A DNA stretch of 64,000 bases, taken from positions 1 through 64,000 of the forward strand of contig JAGTXK010000219.1 of NCBI GenBank assembly GCA_019096195.1, in the 5' to 3' direction. The DNA comes from Boletus sp. NGJ (taxonomy: Eukaryota > Basidiomycota > Agaricomycetes > Boletales > Boletaceae). Below are positions 36,848 to 49,700 of the stretch, piece by piece. A program made the position numbers and the translations under genes. The number at the start of each line of letters is the position of its first letter. Position 1 is the stretch's first letter. Below the pieces are notes generated by a model. The model saw nothing but the letters and a program-made list of their open reading frames with translations. It was not told where the DNA came from and ran no database searches.

Positions 36848-38335
36848 TTAGAAATCCTCTTCTAATGAGCTGTTTAACCGCCATAATCAGCTCGGGAGGA
36901 TTAAGACACCAATCAAGGTCACTCACAAAGTCTTGCTAGCAACCGCATCGCTATTTTGATTGTTATGGTTCACATTCGCTTTGGAGTAGTCGGATACCCG
37001 CTTCTCGAAGAAGTTGGTCTTGCCTTGAAGTGAAATCATGTCCATGAAGTCAAATGGGTTCGTCACATTATACAATTTCTCATTCCCCAACGAGACCAAT
37101 AGGCGATCGGCGACAAATTCGATGTATTGGCACATGAGCTTGGCATTCATTCCAATCAAAGCCACGGGCAATGCATCTAAGAAACAAGGTCAGTATCCCT
37201 GGCAGGATATGACAATTTTCAGGTGCCTTACCGGTCAAGAACTCCTGCTCAATCTTGACGGCCTCTGTGATGACGCGTCGGACAACATCTGGATGGGGAC
37301 GTCGCTTGAGGTGGCTGAAGAGTAAGCATGCGAAATCGGTATGCATTCCCTCGTCGCGGCTGATGAGCTCGTTGGAGAAGGTAAGACCAGGCATCAAGCC
37401 ACGTTTCTTCAGCCAGAATATGGAAGCAAAGGAACCCGAGAAGAAAATGCCTTCGACAGCGGCAAAGGCGACTAAGCGTTCAGCGAATGTTGAACGTTGG
37501 TCATTAATCCATCTGAGAGCCCATTCAGCTTTGCGCTTGATGCAAGGGATGGTGTCTATGGCGTCAAAGAGGTATTCGCGTTGCGCGGCGTCCTTGATAT
37601 ACGTATCAATCAGAAGGGAATATGTTTCGGAATGAATGTTCTCCATCATGATTTGGAAACCGTAGAAACAGCGGGCCTCGGCGACTTGAACCTCGTTCGA
37701 GAACCGCTCGACAAGGTTCTCATTGACAATGCCGTCTGAAGCAGCGAAAAATGCCAGTACGTGAGAAACAAAATGGCGCTCATTGTCGTTCAGACGAATG
37801 TTCCAGTCGTGGATGTCCTTCGAAAGGTCCATCTCCTCGGCAGTCCAGAAAGACGCTTCCGCCTTCTTGTACATTTGCCATATCTTATGGTATGTCAGTT
37901 CAACTTCCGGGGGATGTGGCAAAAGACTGACCTCGTGGTACTGTATAGGGAAGAGAACAAATCGACGTTTGGATTCTTTCAAGAGAGGTTCTTCACCTGC
38001 GAAGAGTTGAATGTAAAGTAGATGGCACGAAAGGAAGACTCACACTCTGGAAGGTCCACTTCACCAACGAACTTTGTACGAAGAACGTGGAGCTCGTTTT
38101 CTGTGTCAGACTCCTCATCCAAGGTATCGGGAGAGACGGAACGCTTCCTGTCATCAATCAAACACTCCTTTGGGGAGGATGACTTGGCGGGGGAGTCTAA
38201 CGAGAAGGCGGCAATCGCTTCTGCTGCCTGGAAGAGAGGTCAGAGGTGACACGAAAGAGTTGGGCAGGATCCCACCTTCTTGCTAGGGGTAGGGAGGGGC
38301 GATGGTACACGGAGAGGAGCAAGTGTGGCAGCCAT
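36848..38335 (-). CDS. RNR2: Ribonucleoside-diphosphate reductase small subunit
   Basis: The small subunit houses the di-iron tyrosyl radical that drives reduction of ribonucleotides for DNA synthesis. The start is [20 protein letters not shown], followed by a Ser-rich N terminus common to fungi (KSSSPKE, KRSVSPD). Core blocks are [62 protein letters not shown] (radical Tyr and iron ligands), [35 protein letters not shown], and [18 protein letters not shown]. The C-terminal peptide FSLEEDF, needed to dock on the large subunit, is supplied by a 22 nt last exon (36869-36848) after a short intron. Stopping at the open frame would wrongly end the protein at ASKTL. The gene is divergent from IMP4. 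Confidence 0.96.
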
Positions 38336-38687
38336 GGAGAATTGAAGGAAGTGAATATACAAGCAAACTGTACTGGCGAAGATGACTCGGAGGAGTACGC
38401 TGGTTTTTATGGTCGTTGGATGCGTTGCGCGTATTTGGCCTCATTCAACATTACGCGACGCGTTATTATGACATGTTGTCCACCTCCACTCCAAATCACT
38501 TTCGCATCAGTTCAGCAATAGAAACAAAAGTACACATGCTTGTCCGACTGTGCTCAGCGAGGGTTTTCAAGGCGTTCAAGTGCTGAAAATAACCTGTGGA
38601 CGCCATTGTTCACACCCAGTCACGTGATCATCAAATCATCTGCTCTTGGCCATCGTGCATGCTTCTCAGTTACGGTATTAGTACAGA
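38336..38687. promoter_or_regulatory. Shared RNR2/IMP4 promoter region
   Basis: About 350 bp separate the two divergent start codons. It contains a dense cluster of CGCG-type words (gttgcgcg, acgcgacgcgt) on the RNR2 side. Confidence 0.6.
38458..38463. promoter_or_regulatory. Candidate MCB (ACGCGT) element
   Basis: A palindromic ACGCGT directly follows a second ACGCG (38453-38457), about 120 bp upstream of the RNR2 start. In yeasts this word is bound by MBF and drives G1/S transcription of DNA-synthesis genes, including ribonucleotide reductase. Function here is inferred. Confidence 0.55.
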
Positions 38688-39912
38688 ATGGTGAGTGTTA
38701 CGATCAAGCTCACTTACAACAAATTTTATTCTTTGCTCAGCTAAGGCGACAAGCCCGCGAGCGCAGGCAATATGTATACGAGAAATCATTGGAGGCACAA
38801 GAACGCCAGACTTACGACCGCAAGCGTCAGCTCAAGGATGCGCTTGCATCGGGAAAACCGCTTCCGACAGAACTCAAAAAGGATGCGAGAGATGTAGGGA
38901 AAGATATTGGGTTTGATGAAGCACAGGAAGGTGGGTACCACCATACCACAGTGCTTGAAACATCTTGATTGGTTCACGGAGATTACAGAACCTTCGACAC
39001 ATATCGATAACGAGTACTCTCGCGCTGGTGTAAATGATCCCAAGATTATGATAACTACTTCAAGAGATCCTAGCTCAAAACTTCTTCAATTCGCAAAGGT
39101 ACCAGTAAGCTTGACTCCGCGAAGCAACCGTACCATGATCATTGCGTAGGAAATGCGACTGGTATTTCCCAATTCGCATCGAATAAATCGTGGAAACTAT
39201 GTCGTAAAAGAACTAGCAGACGCATGTCGTGCCAACGATATAACCGACCTTATTGTTTTGCACGAACACCGGGGTATTCCAGGTGAGCGGCAACCCAGCA
39301 GCGTTCCGACTGGTCAATTCATGCTTTCCAGATGCATTGATCATTTCCCACTTTCCCCATGGTCCAACGGTTCATTTTTCACTTCACAACGTTGCTCTTC
39401 GTCATGACATCGGGTCCTACAAATCATCCACCGTATCAGAACAATACCCACACCTCATATTCGAGCAATTTACCTCGAAACTCGGGATGCGGATAGGGGA
39501 CGTACTTAAGTTCTTGTTTCCTGTGCCAAAAGAAGACAGTAAACGTGTCATGACGTTTGCAAACGAAGATGATTTCATCTCGTTCCGGTAGGCACTGAAA
39601 ATTACCTGACAATTCGATATCTGATTCACTACTCGGTAGACATCATGTATTTGTCAAAATTCCTGGCGATGTTCAGCTTGCCGAGGTTGGACCACGTTTT
39701 GAAATGAAGCGTATGTTTGTGTGGTCATCTGTCTGGTACACCGAATGATGAGAATATTATCAGCGTATGAAATAAAGCAAGGTACCATCGAACAGGCGGA
39801 GGCAGAAAAGGAATGGGTTCATGCTCACTACTCTAGGACGGCGAAGAAACGGAAACTGTTATCAGGTACTAGCAACGAACTAGAAGACCCTAAGAAGCGG
39901 CAAAAACGATAA
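38688..39912 (+). CDS. IMP4: U3 snoRNP protein Imp4 (Brix domain)
   Basis: Imp4 acts in the nucleolus with Mpp10 and Imp3 to pair U3 snoRNA with the pre-rRNA during 18S processing. The first coding exon is only the ATG (38688-38690), then an intron of 50 nt, then [16 protein letters not shown], which is the conserved Imp4 N terminus. Later blocks are [33 protein letters not shown]-like sequence, [52 protein letters not shown] (Brix signature), [20 protein letters not shown] and [20 protein letters not shown]. It ends in a Lys/Arg-rich tail (KKRKLL, PKKRQKR) typical of nucleolar proteins. Confidence 0.93.
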
Positions 39913-40054
39913 CTCGTTCGATATTCGCATTTCAGTTGCTCTCACTCGTCGTGTTCACCAAGTCTGTTGTGAATCACTGGGCTTGACTTCATGTGTAATA
40001 TTAACACGAGTATGCTGGCTCCCGTCCCGTTTATCATGCATCTACCTAATCTTG

Positions 40055-41816
40055 TCAATCGACCGAAAGCGTCTGGTCGAGCTCCGCAAACCCTTCGAAT
40101 AAGGAACCAAACGCATCGACGGCATGTTGAACATCGTGCGAGCCCGCCGTCTCCCTTATGGAATGCATGGAGAGCATGGCATTGCCAACGTCCACTGTGC
40201 GAATTCCAAGTGTGGAAAGCATTGGACCGACAGTGGATCCACAAGGCCTAAGGGTGTGCTCTAATGATACCCAGTACTCGCAGATAAACACCAACTTACA
40301 TATCATTGCGAACCTCAAACTCCTGCACTTTCCCACCCTTGCGCTCAACTAGCTTCTTGAAAAGGAAAGTGCCAATAGCGTCAGAAGCGTAGCGTTGCGT
40401 TGCATTTGTCTTAACAACCATCCCTCCATTAATTTGAGGCCTGTGATTTTCTTCGTATTTGGAAGCGTAGTTGGGGTGGACCGCGTGACCCATGTCCGCC
40501 GACACCAGGAAAGATCGAGCGATTGATTGGGAATGAAGAACTGGCGATGGAGAGAGCCTCTCGAGGAAGGATGGAATCAAGGATGACTGAGCACCGGTGG
40601 TCGATACGCTGCCAATTTCTTCGTGGTTGAACAGCGCGATGCAATTCACGTTCCCTTCGAGGTCAAGGAAGCTAGAATCTCCCGCATGCCCCGCCAATGC
40701 TTCCACAGCGCAAAATCTTGGTCTGTAGGCAGCTTTACATATTGAAATGTAATGGTGCAACTTACGATGAGAACAGGTTGTCCAAACGAGGACTAAAAAT
40801 GAATTCGTTGTCGATACCTCCTAAAACCGAAGGCTGGGTGTCGTACAGATGCCTGACAAGAAAGGCTTAATGGTGAACTCGAGACAACGGTACACATACA
40901 ATTCAAAGTCATGGATCTCCTCTGGAGCAACGGAAAGTTGATTGGCGAGAATCGACAAAAGTGCTGGGTGATGATTCTCTTGGATGCTGGATGCAAAGGA
41001 GTTGCCAGACTTCTTAGTCTCTTGATTGAGTTGACCTTCAATCAGGCCGGCAATAGGCAGGAATTCGGTTTCCTTGTTGAACTTGAAGGAGGTGTTGATG
41101 TCCCGGTCGACTGGAAGCAGTGAGTGATTGTACATGAAAGTATTCGGAATATATACGGTGGATAGCTAAAGTCGGAATGCGCAGAAGAGGCCGATCAACC
41201 TTGATGAGTTTTGACTGGAAAGAACCGTTTTTTTGGGTTACGACAACCCGCCCTGCCAAAGACAGATCGCGGTCAAACCACGAGTGCCAGATTGCCGAGC
41301 CGTAAGTTTCAACGCCAACTTGGAGGTATCCAACATTGCTCTTCTTTGATACCGGACGAACCTGATACAAGGGATGTTGCAAAACCAGAGTTGGCGTTTT
41401 ATACAACTCACGCGCAAGTTGGGACTGTCTACGTGAGTCGCCACAATGGAGACGCCCGCACCCGGTTTCCAGTTCGGAGGAATGGTGAATGCGAGCAGGG
41501 AGGACTGGTTTCTGGGAGTACATGAAATGAAATGAGACGAAAGGAACCGGTCAAGGAGTTAGATCGTGATACCGCGTGAAGTAGTACTTTCCCCGGGGTT
41601 TAATATCCTTTTCCCAGTCATCGATCTCCCTGACCTGAGTATATAACATGGTCATGCTAGTTGATGGCATCGGGGCAAAGTGCGACAAACCTTTCGGAAT
41701 CCAGCTTCTTCCAGTCGCGCGACGGCATTCTGTATAGCATGGAAAGGCGTTGGCGAGGCATTGATGAAAGCCAAGAAACGCTTTGCAGCTTCCGGTACTG
41801 TTGGATATAATGTCAT
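40055..41816 (-). CDS. APE4: Aspartyl aminopeptidase, M18 family
   Basis: This is a cytosolic zinc metallopeptidase that removes N-terminal Asp or Glu. The start [20 protein letters not shown] and [20 protein letters not shown] give the standard N terminus. Metal and catalytic motifs follow: [10 protein letters not shown] (first His), [34 protein letters not shown] (paired Glu), [20 protein letters not shown] (Asp and last His) and [20 protein letters not shown]. The C terminus has [20 protein letters not shown] and [16 protein letters not shown]. About seven introns are used. It is divergent from UTP12 with 152 bp between starts and converges on IMP4. The related vacuolar enzyme Ape1 has a propeptide that is absent here. 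Confidence 0.93.
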
Positions 41817-41968
41817 GATGTGGGGCGATGATAAGAAGGTGATAGCATACTTAGTAGCCAGTGGGTCGTCGTACCGAAGCAACTTCCTAATCCGGGCCGG
41901 TCGGAGGCAATGGACTAAACTTTGTGTAGTCTTTGTGCTCTCGCCGAAAACACTGACCATCCCCGGCT
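41817..41968. promoter_or_regulatory. Short bidirectional promoter, APE4/UTP12
   Basis: Only 152 bp separate the two divergent start codons, so promoter elements must be shared or overlap. No named motif was seen. Confidence 0.55.
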
Positions 41969-44900
41969 ATGGTCCAGAGTTATCTCAAGCACGGCCCAAC
42001 ACAGGTATAGTCAATCAGGCTCTGAAATGTTTTCTTTTTCGCCATTGTCTGACCCGCCGTGCAGGCCTTTGGTCTGATTTGCAGCGTCTCCTCAAATTCT
42101 TTGTATGACGGCAAACTTGCCTATGTCCCTGCTTTGGAAGACGTCCTTGTCTGGGACATGAAGAAAGGACACATGGTAATCCAAGTTACCTGTCTGTCCT
42201 TTTCGAATTTGCCTGATAATCGCCACAGCTTGCGATGTGGCATGAAACTGGCCACAGAGCGGAAGTCACATGCATTCAACGCTCCCCACAGCAAAACATG
42301 TTCGCCGTCGGATATGCAGATGGTTCAGTTCGGTTATGGGACAGTAATCTTGGCTCTGTTCGTGCAACCTTCAATGGTCATCGAAAAGCTGTAATGGCAC
42401 TTGCATTCGACACACAAGGCGTAAGGCTCGCATCTGGTTCGCAAGACACAGACCTAATCGTATGGGACCTCGTTGCAGATGTTGGACTTTATCGGTAAGT
42501 CACCAGAGAAAACTGTCTTGAGTATTTGTCACTTACATGTAACATTTTAGGCTTCGGGGGCACCGTGATCAGATTACTACCATCCGCTTCTTGTCTCCCT
42601 CGGACCTACCTTCAACTTCCACTGGGTCTTCGAATGGCTTCCTTATTTCCACCTCAAAAGATACACTGTTGAAGTTATGGGATCTCTCCACCCAGCACTG
42701 CGTGCAGACTGTCGTTGCGCATCGTTCAGAAGTGTGGTCAATGGATCTCAGTCCCAAACATAATTTCATCTTCACTGGAAGTGGAGAGGGAGACCTCAAA
42801 GCATGGAAGATAGATTACGACGCCGTCGCAGCAGGTTTGACGGCCACGGGATCTGGAGAAGTAGGTACCACCCAAGATATATATGGGTGAGTAGACTAAC
42901 GAGACACTTGCTTTCCACTATATAGATCAGCAAGATGATCCAAGCGGTCGCTACACTCCCTCTTTCTTCGCGTCATCGTGTTTCTCAAGTCTTATTTCAC
43001 GACTCACAGCCCTATGTTGCCGTCCAGTCACATGATAGATCTATCGAAATCTTTCGCATACGGACGGAAGATGAGGCACGCAAGAAACAGGCGCGGCGCC
43101 GAAAACGTGCGAAAGAAAAGGAAGGAAAGTCCAAACCAAAGGAAAAAGAGCTTGTTGACATAGAGGATGATGATGAAATGGGCGCTGGTGAAATTGGCCT
43201 CGTCGACTTGTTCACACCTTACCTGGTTATTCGGGCGAGTGGAAAAGTCAGATCGTTCGACTTTGGTACCAAAGATGTCACCGGTCATAAAGCAAGGGTC
43301 GAGGTCAGTTGTTTGCACATACCATAGAAGCATTCGCTCACATAACATACAGATCCTTTTGGCACTTGCGTCGAACGCATTAGAGGTTTACGATATTCCA
43401 CCACCACAAAAATCGAAAGATCAAATCCCCGAAGCTAGTCGAGTTTACTCGCTCGATATACCGGGACATCGAACAGATGTGCGAACACTTTGTCTGAGTT
43501 CTGATGATCAGCTTTTGGCCTCTGCATCTAACGGTAGGCATGTTGGTAAACCGGTTAGCACACCTCTGATGTCTCTCACAGGAACACTCAAGTTGTGGAA
43601 CGTGAAGACAACAGCATGCGTGCGGACTATGGATTGTGGTTACGCCGTTTGCAGCACTTTCTTACCAGGTGATAGACACGTTCGTACTGTTCGCTCAAAT
43701 ATGCCTGTCGCTTGTCTCATACTCCAAATAGCTTGCTGTTGGCACAAAGTCAGGCGATATCTTGATCTACGACCTTGCCTCTTCCGCTCTCGTCGATACA
43801 ATCAAAGCTCATTCCTCGACTGTATGGTCAATACATCTCAGACCGGATGAGAAAGCACTTGCCAGTGGCAGTGCCGACAAAGAAGTTAAGTTTTGGGAGT
43901 TTGAGCACGACGCAACACCTGAGGACGAGGTATGATACTTTTCTTCTCAGGCCCGGCTCTCACGCTAAAGTCACTATACTTGTAGAGTCATCCCAAGAAA
44001 TCACTGACCCTAGTGCATACGCGCACCCTCAAGATGTCTGACGATGTACTGTCGCTGAGATACAGTCCGAATGGAAAACTCCTTGCTGTATCTCTTCTGG
44101 ACTCCACGGTCAAAATATTCTATCAAGATACCCTCAAGTTTTTCCTCTCGTTATATGGACACAAGGTCAATTTTAGTCAATATTTGAATCCGAGCAATAT
44201 GACATACATGTTTTGCTTAGTTGCCAGTCCTTGCGATGGATATCTCGGATGACTCGAAAATAATTGTGACGTGTTCTTCCGATAAGAACGTCAAAATATG
44301 GGGCCTTGATTTTGGAGACTGTCACAAGTCAATCTTTGCCCACGAGGATAGCGTCACGCAAGTTCTATTTGAGAAAAACTCCCACTACTTTTGGACAGTA
44401 GGTAAAGATAAAGTACTGAAATATTGGGACGGCGACAAGGTAGCTCCCTTTACGTTTTTCCCCCTCACGTACTGAGTCACGATTGAAGTTCGAAAGCATT
44501 CAGAAACTCGAGGGGCATCACAACGAGATCTGGGCTCTCGCAGTCAGCCACCACGGTAATTTCGTCGTGACCGGGTCTCATGATAAGTCCATCCGTATCT
44601 GGGAGAAGCTGGACGAACCAGTACGGTATTTTGTCTCCTCGTTGGTTGTGTCCGCTGACGACATCGCAGCTTTTCCTTGAAGAAGAACGTGAGCGAGAAC
44701 TAGAGCATCTTTACGAGAACGACTTGGCGGAAACTCTGAACCAACCTGACGGTATGATTGGGCAAGGCAACCACACCGATGGTGAACCTTCTGCCGAAGT
44801 AACTGCGGTGACCAAGCAGACCATGGAAACCCTCATGGCTGGGGAACGTATAATAGAAGCTCTCGACCTTGCAGACAACGAGCGGGCGGCTTTCCGAGAT

Positions 44901-45486
44901 TTTGAAGATCAGAAAGCCCGAGTAGGCACTCTAGAGGCAGTTGGTCTGCAGCCACCCCCTCGCAACCCCATTCTTGCGGGACTGGATTTGGACCCAGATG
45001 GTTACGTCCTGAGGGTCGTGGAAAAGATTCCCCGTACTGCGTTATACGATGCTTTGCTGGTACTACCATTTGGTAAGGTGTTATCATTGATGCAATATCT
45101 AGATATGTGGGCGAAAAAGGTGTGTTGTCTCCACAATGCTTGAACGACTGGCTGTACTCAGCCTGGTCTATCGCTAATAACAGGGCCGGAATATTGTACT
45201 CGTTTCATACATCACGTTCTTCCTCCTCAAGACCCATCATCATCAGATCGTGGCTAATCGGATCATGCGAACAACGTTGATTCCGATGAGAATTCACTTG
45301 AGAAATGCTCTGAAACGCGAGAAAGACACAGTTGGGTACAACCTAGCCGCCTTGCAATACATTCGCCGTAAAAGTGAAGCAGAGAAAACCGCACTTTTCT
45401 TCGAAAAAGAGGACTTTGACGAATCGAAAGTGCGCGAGATGATTGCTGAGGGTAAAAAGAGAAAGCGGGTGAGCATCAAAGCGTGA
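41969..45486 (+). CDS. UTP12: U3 snoRNP WD40 protein Utp12 (Dip2/WDR3)
   Basis: This is a small-subunit processome component of the UTP-B complex. The start [12 protein letters not shown] joins by a short intron to [20 protein letters not shown]. Many WD40 blades follow, for example [77 protein letters not shown] with [30 protein letters not shown] and [14 protein letters not shown] Lys/Arg-rich insert ([19 protein letters not shown]) separates the two propellers. The C-terminal Utp12 domain is seen in [20 protein letters not shown] and [20 protein letters not shown]-like sequence, and the protein ends [10 protein letters not shown]. At least ten introns are present. The gene converges on the RlpA-like gene. 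Confidence 0.93.
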
Positions 45487-45645
45487 TGCCCTTTGCGAAC
45501 GACGAGATCTATCATGCTCTCATGTGTGAATTACAAATCTAGAAATACATCGTCATCAGATATCTTTAGGACCCCAAAGCTCCTCGCTCCTAGTAAATTG
45601 ACTGTTTCAGAATCGTCGCTGCTGTGATCTTAGAGACAACTACAC

Positions 45646-46500
45646 CTACCAATTTGTAGGATCAGTTGCCTGACGCATCTGCACTGTCAAGACGCCCTCG
45701 CTTAGCGGTGCCAATTGTTCGAAGGCTGCCTGAGTGAGGTCAACATGCTTGGACCCCTTTTTGCATCCGGCGCAAGTGTCCACTACCCTGACAAATGTGC
45801 ATTGGGTGGAGTCCTTACAGACTAAAGCGAGTTGGCAGGATTACCGTTAACGAGAGGTAGTACCTACGTTCAATAAATTTAAAGCACTTGGGCTTTTCTG
45901 ACCACCCGTCTAGGGTGAGAGCTGCAACGAAGGATTTGTCCTTTCAGGTAGACTTGCGAGTGAGCAACGGGGTCGAGCGATGCTGATCTATACAGTACCG
46001 TTGGTGCCCATTCGGACTGAGTCCAGCAACTAGGGTGGAGAAGATCATGTCCAGTATACCTGAATATTCCAGGAGTTAGGCACAATTCGCTGACGAACAA
46101 ACGTCTCAAACCAAGTAATGGTAACCGGCTCAGCTGTGCCGCTGGCGATGATGCCCTTTGTAAGCTCGGCTAAAGATTTCCTAACAGATCTGAAGACGCT
46201 CGTGGGAGAATGTTCGGTATTTGTGCTTGGCGGACGCTTGAGTGCGTTGCTGGAGTTTTTACCGGGAGTAGTTGCTGAGGTCATCCCTGGGGTGGGTGAG
46301 CGGCGGTACTTGTAACGTAGGTTCGTAACTATGACAGGTTCCCAGCCATCTCGGGAGTCAAATTGATAAGATTCTGGTAAGGAGTGTGAGTTGCCGGGCG
46401 TGACTATTGTTCGGGTGGTGTTCGTGGCTGCAGCATCGACCAGCGGTGGCAGTCTGAGGAGAGAAAAGCAGGCGAGGAGAGCACCGGGGGAGAAGAACAT
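45646..46500 (-). CDS. Secreted RlpA-like double-psi beta-barrel protein
   Basis: An N-terminal signal peptide (MFFSPGALLACFSLLRLPPL with cleavage probably after VDA) is followed by a Ser/Thr/Pro-rich linker. The C-terminal barrel has YTGHDLLHPSCWTQSEWAPT, DKSFVAALTLDGWSEKPKCF, CTFVRVVDTCAGCKKGSKHV and DLTQAAFEQLAPLSEGVLTV. The VVDTCAGC and HVDLTQAAF blocks are hallmarks of fungal RlpA/expansin-like barrels, related to cerato-platanin and barwin folds. Three or four exons are joined across short introns. It is probably extracellular. Some relatives are induced during plant or hyphal interactions, but the activity here is not known. It is divergent from the Zn2Cys6 factor. Confidence 0.85.
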
Positions 46501-46727
46501 GGTAATGGCTCAAGCAATGACCCGCCGGAATGCTTGGCAATTTGACGCGTCGTGTTTGGGTCACGTGAAGTTGACTTTCTGACAAAGATTATATAAGTCG
46601 GAGAGGGAAGCGGTGCCTAATTTGGCTGGGATCTTTGTCAGGTCCGACTCGGAGTCACCGCCAATCACTGCGAGGAGCGCTCAGATACATACTACTTGTC
46701 CTATCGGTTCTCGTCCGCAAGGAAACC

Positions 46728-49700
46728 ATGCCAGTTGACACTTCAAAAGGCATCGCTTTAAATGTTTCACGTCGACAATTTCGCAAGGTAATGACCGAGG
46801 AAGAGATAGAGCTTAAGCGTGCTCGTGGTGAGATATCCTGTGCAGAGTGTCGAAGGTAAGGTTCTCTCTCTCTCGCGTTCCTTCTTCTTGACCCTTATCG
46901 TTCTATTACAGACTGAAACTCAAATGCGATAAGAAAGTGCCATGTGGCTCTTGTGTACGCAGGGGTTGCCCCACAATATGTCCCAATGGTTTGGTGCCCC
47001 CGTCGTTTCCGACGACTGGTTACTCAACTTCACTCAAAATAGGAAGCTTGTCAACCGGACAGGGAACTCGGTGTGTACTTACGAACACACTGCATCATGT
47101 ACATCAGGTTCACCAAATATCGGTCTCAGATTCGTTCTTGCTGACACAGAACACTTGCATCGTAAGATCGCAGAGATGGGTCACCGAATACGTTCCCTCG
47201 AAGACGCCCTTGCCATATTTCAAGCGGGAGTTTCAAATGATGTCCACCCTTTGTTGATTGATGAGTTGTTGGCTATCAAATATGGGCTTGAGACAGCCCC
47301 TCGCGAAGCTCCAGGGTTCCAGCAAGCTGTCCCGATAGATGGCTTGGGGACCCTCACTATTACGGAACGGGGAGATTCCCATTACTTTGGTCGTACAGCT
47401 GGCTCCGAGGTAAACTTCTTATATGACCTCGTAATGTCAGCAGGCTGATGACGGTTCGATCGTACAGACCCTCTTCTTGGTTGGTAATGTTTGGTCTTGG
47501 TGCACCATACCCTAACACATTGCAATCAGGCCGGTGCAGAACTGAGTGGCACAAGCCCAGGACCTTCTTCTGCTCCGATTGACAATCTACCCCGGGTTTC
47601 CTCTGAAATTACCCACTTGTCATCGACTCTCCCTTTCAATATTGCAGGTATCAGCGATGATGACAGGCAGAGTCAGGTCATGGACGCGTTGTTCAATCTT
47701 CTCCCCGAGTATCCGCGTGCTACCACCCTCTGTGAGACCTACTTGGAAAACTCCGCATGGGTTTTTCGGCCAATTACCCGTGAAGAGCTCATTGATGAGA
47801 TTTTGGCCCCCGTCTATGCCTTTGCGCACGACAGGAAACAAGAAGCTCCGGTGGTCAAGAGAGAAGTTTTCTCGCACACTCTGGCCGTATTATATATGGT
47901 CTTTGCCCACGGCGCGCTCACGGACCTCACTCTTCCTCCTTATAATACTGAAGCTGAAAATCATTTCCATCTGGGTCGCTTGGCGCTTTCGTTGCATTCG
48001 GTTTATGATTTGCCCAATACTCAAACTTTACAGGCTATGTGTTTAATGGCATTCTACTATGCAAACCACGGGAGGCATCCTACACTCGACAGTGCATGGT
48101 CAATTATAGCATTCGCGAATAAGCTTGCACAGAGCGTAAGTCCTCAGCGTAACAGTCGGGTGACACTAATTTATTTTGGCAGATGGGCTTACGTATGTCA
48201 GTGTACCTGAAGTCGAATAAACTCTCATTGGTGCTTAGATCGCGATCCTGCACGCTTCAACATGTCACCGAAGGCAATTCAACGACGTCGGTCCCTCTTT
48301 TGGGAGCTATTATCAGCCGATATGTTTCATGTGAATGTTCCGACGATCAGTTTGCCGATACATACTCATTCGAACAGAGCATGACTCTTGGGCGTCCGCC
48401 ATCAATCAGCCTGTCGTATGTTGACTGTGAATTCCCGGAAGATGAGACGACAACTCTCAACGACAAAGGAGAAGTTGAGATGGGCTGTAAGACATTCCCT
48501 ACGTCATCTACGCTCCTCGTTGAATTAGCTTCCAGTTTTCCGTTGGAAGTACTCTTTCACAAAAGACGTATTCATACCGGTGCTCGAACTTACACTCACT
48601 GTGACGCCACCGACCTACGAAACCATCTTGGAACTGGATCGGAAAGTTCGGGAGAAAGTCCTTCCTCCTTCATTGAATTTATACCGCTCCAGCTCTATCG
48701 ACGAGTACACTACACCAACTGCATATGTTCGGGGTCGGATGCTATTCCAGTTTAGGACCTCCAGTAAGGTTTCCATCGTCGAAGTTGCTCTCATTCACTC
48801 ATCACGCGTCCCAGCAATGTTGTACATACACCGCAGCTTCTTTGCGCAGGCTATGCTGGATTTTCCTTCTAATCCACTCCGTAGCCCCTTTGCGCCCTCT
48901 TTTCTTGCTGCCTACCGATGCGCCTCGGCAATCATAAAGACCACTGCCATGAATTTCCAGAAATATCCGGAGTTGTTTGCTCGCTTTTGGACAATGTGGA
49001 ATCATCTATTGTCCGCTGCAGTCAGTTAGACTACTCGTGGCTTCACATGAGCTAATATCATGTCAGATTATTGTCGGAACCATCGTTACAAGGGCACCGT
49101 CTTCTACAATGGCACCTGCTGCACAATTGGAACTCGATCTAGCACTGAACCTGTTCAGGAGCGGTGCTGTTATATCTCCTCGCGCGAAATGCGGTTTGGT
49201 AAAGCATGGTCCTATTTCCAGGGTGCCCAGTTAATGATGGTTGTAACCCAGGCTGTTTTAACGCACTTGAAAGCCAAGGCTCATCAAGCACAAGACCAAC
49301 TACCTATCCATCAGACTGCTTCTCTTGGTAGTGGTCCTACTTCGCTACTCCCAGAGACTGGCGTGGATGAGCTTGCAGTGTTCGGTGGCCAGACACAGAT
49401 CCTAGTTAGCAAAATTCTCTCGCAGCAGAGTCGTAGAAGTCAGGGTGCATCTCCTACGGTATCAACAAGTTCAGCGAGCTCTCCGTCCACCACTTCGGAG
49501 GAAAGTCATATGCATTCGGATCCCGTGCCTGAAGTTCACCCATCACTTGTGGAATACCTGTCGATGCTGCCACCGTCCACAGTGTCTGGTTCAGCGCCCA
49601 CCCAATTCCATTTCAACCAAAAGCCTATCTTCCAGTCTGATATGTTCACCACTGTTTTGCCTGGGATGACTTCCGGATCGCCGTCGCAACAAACATTTAC

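Noticed and set aside
36923-36925. RNR2 stop after ASKTL
   Set aside because: It lies inside a canonical intron. Splicing gives the conserved FSLEEDF end.
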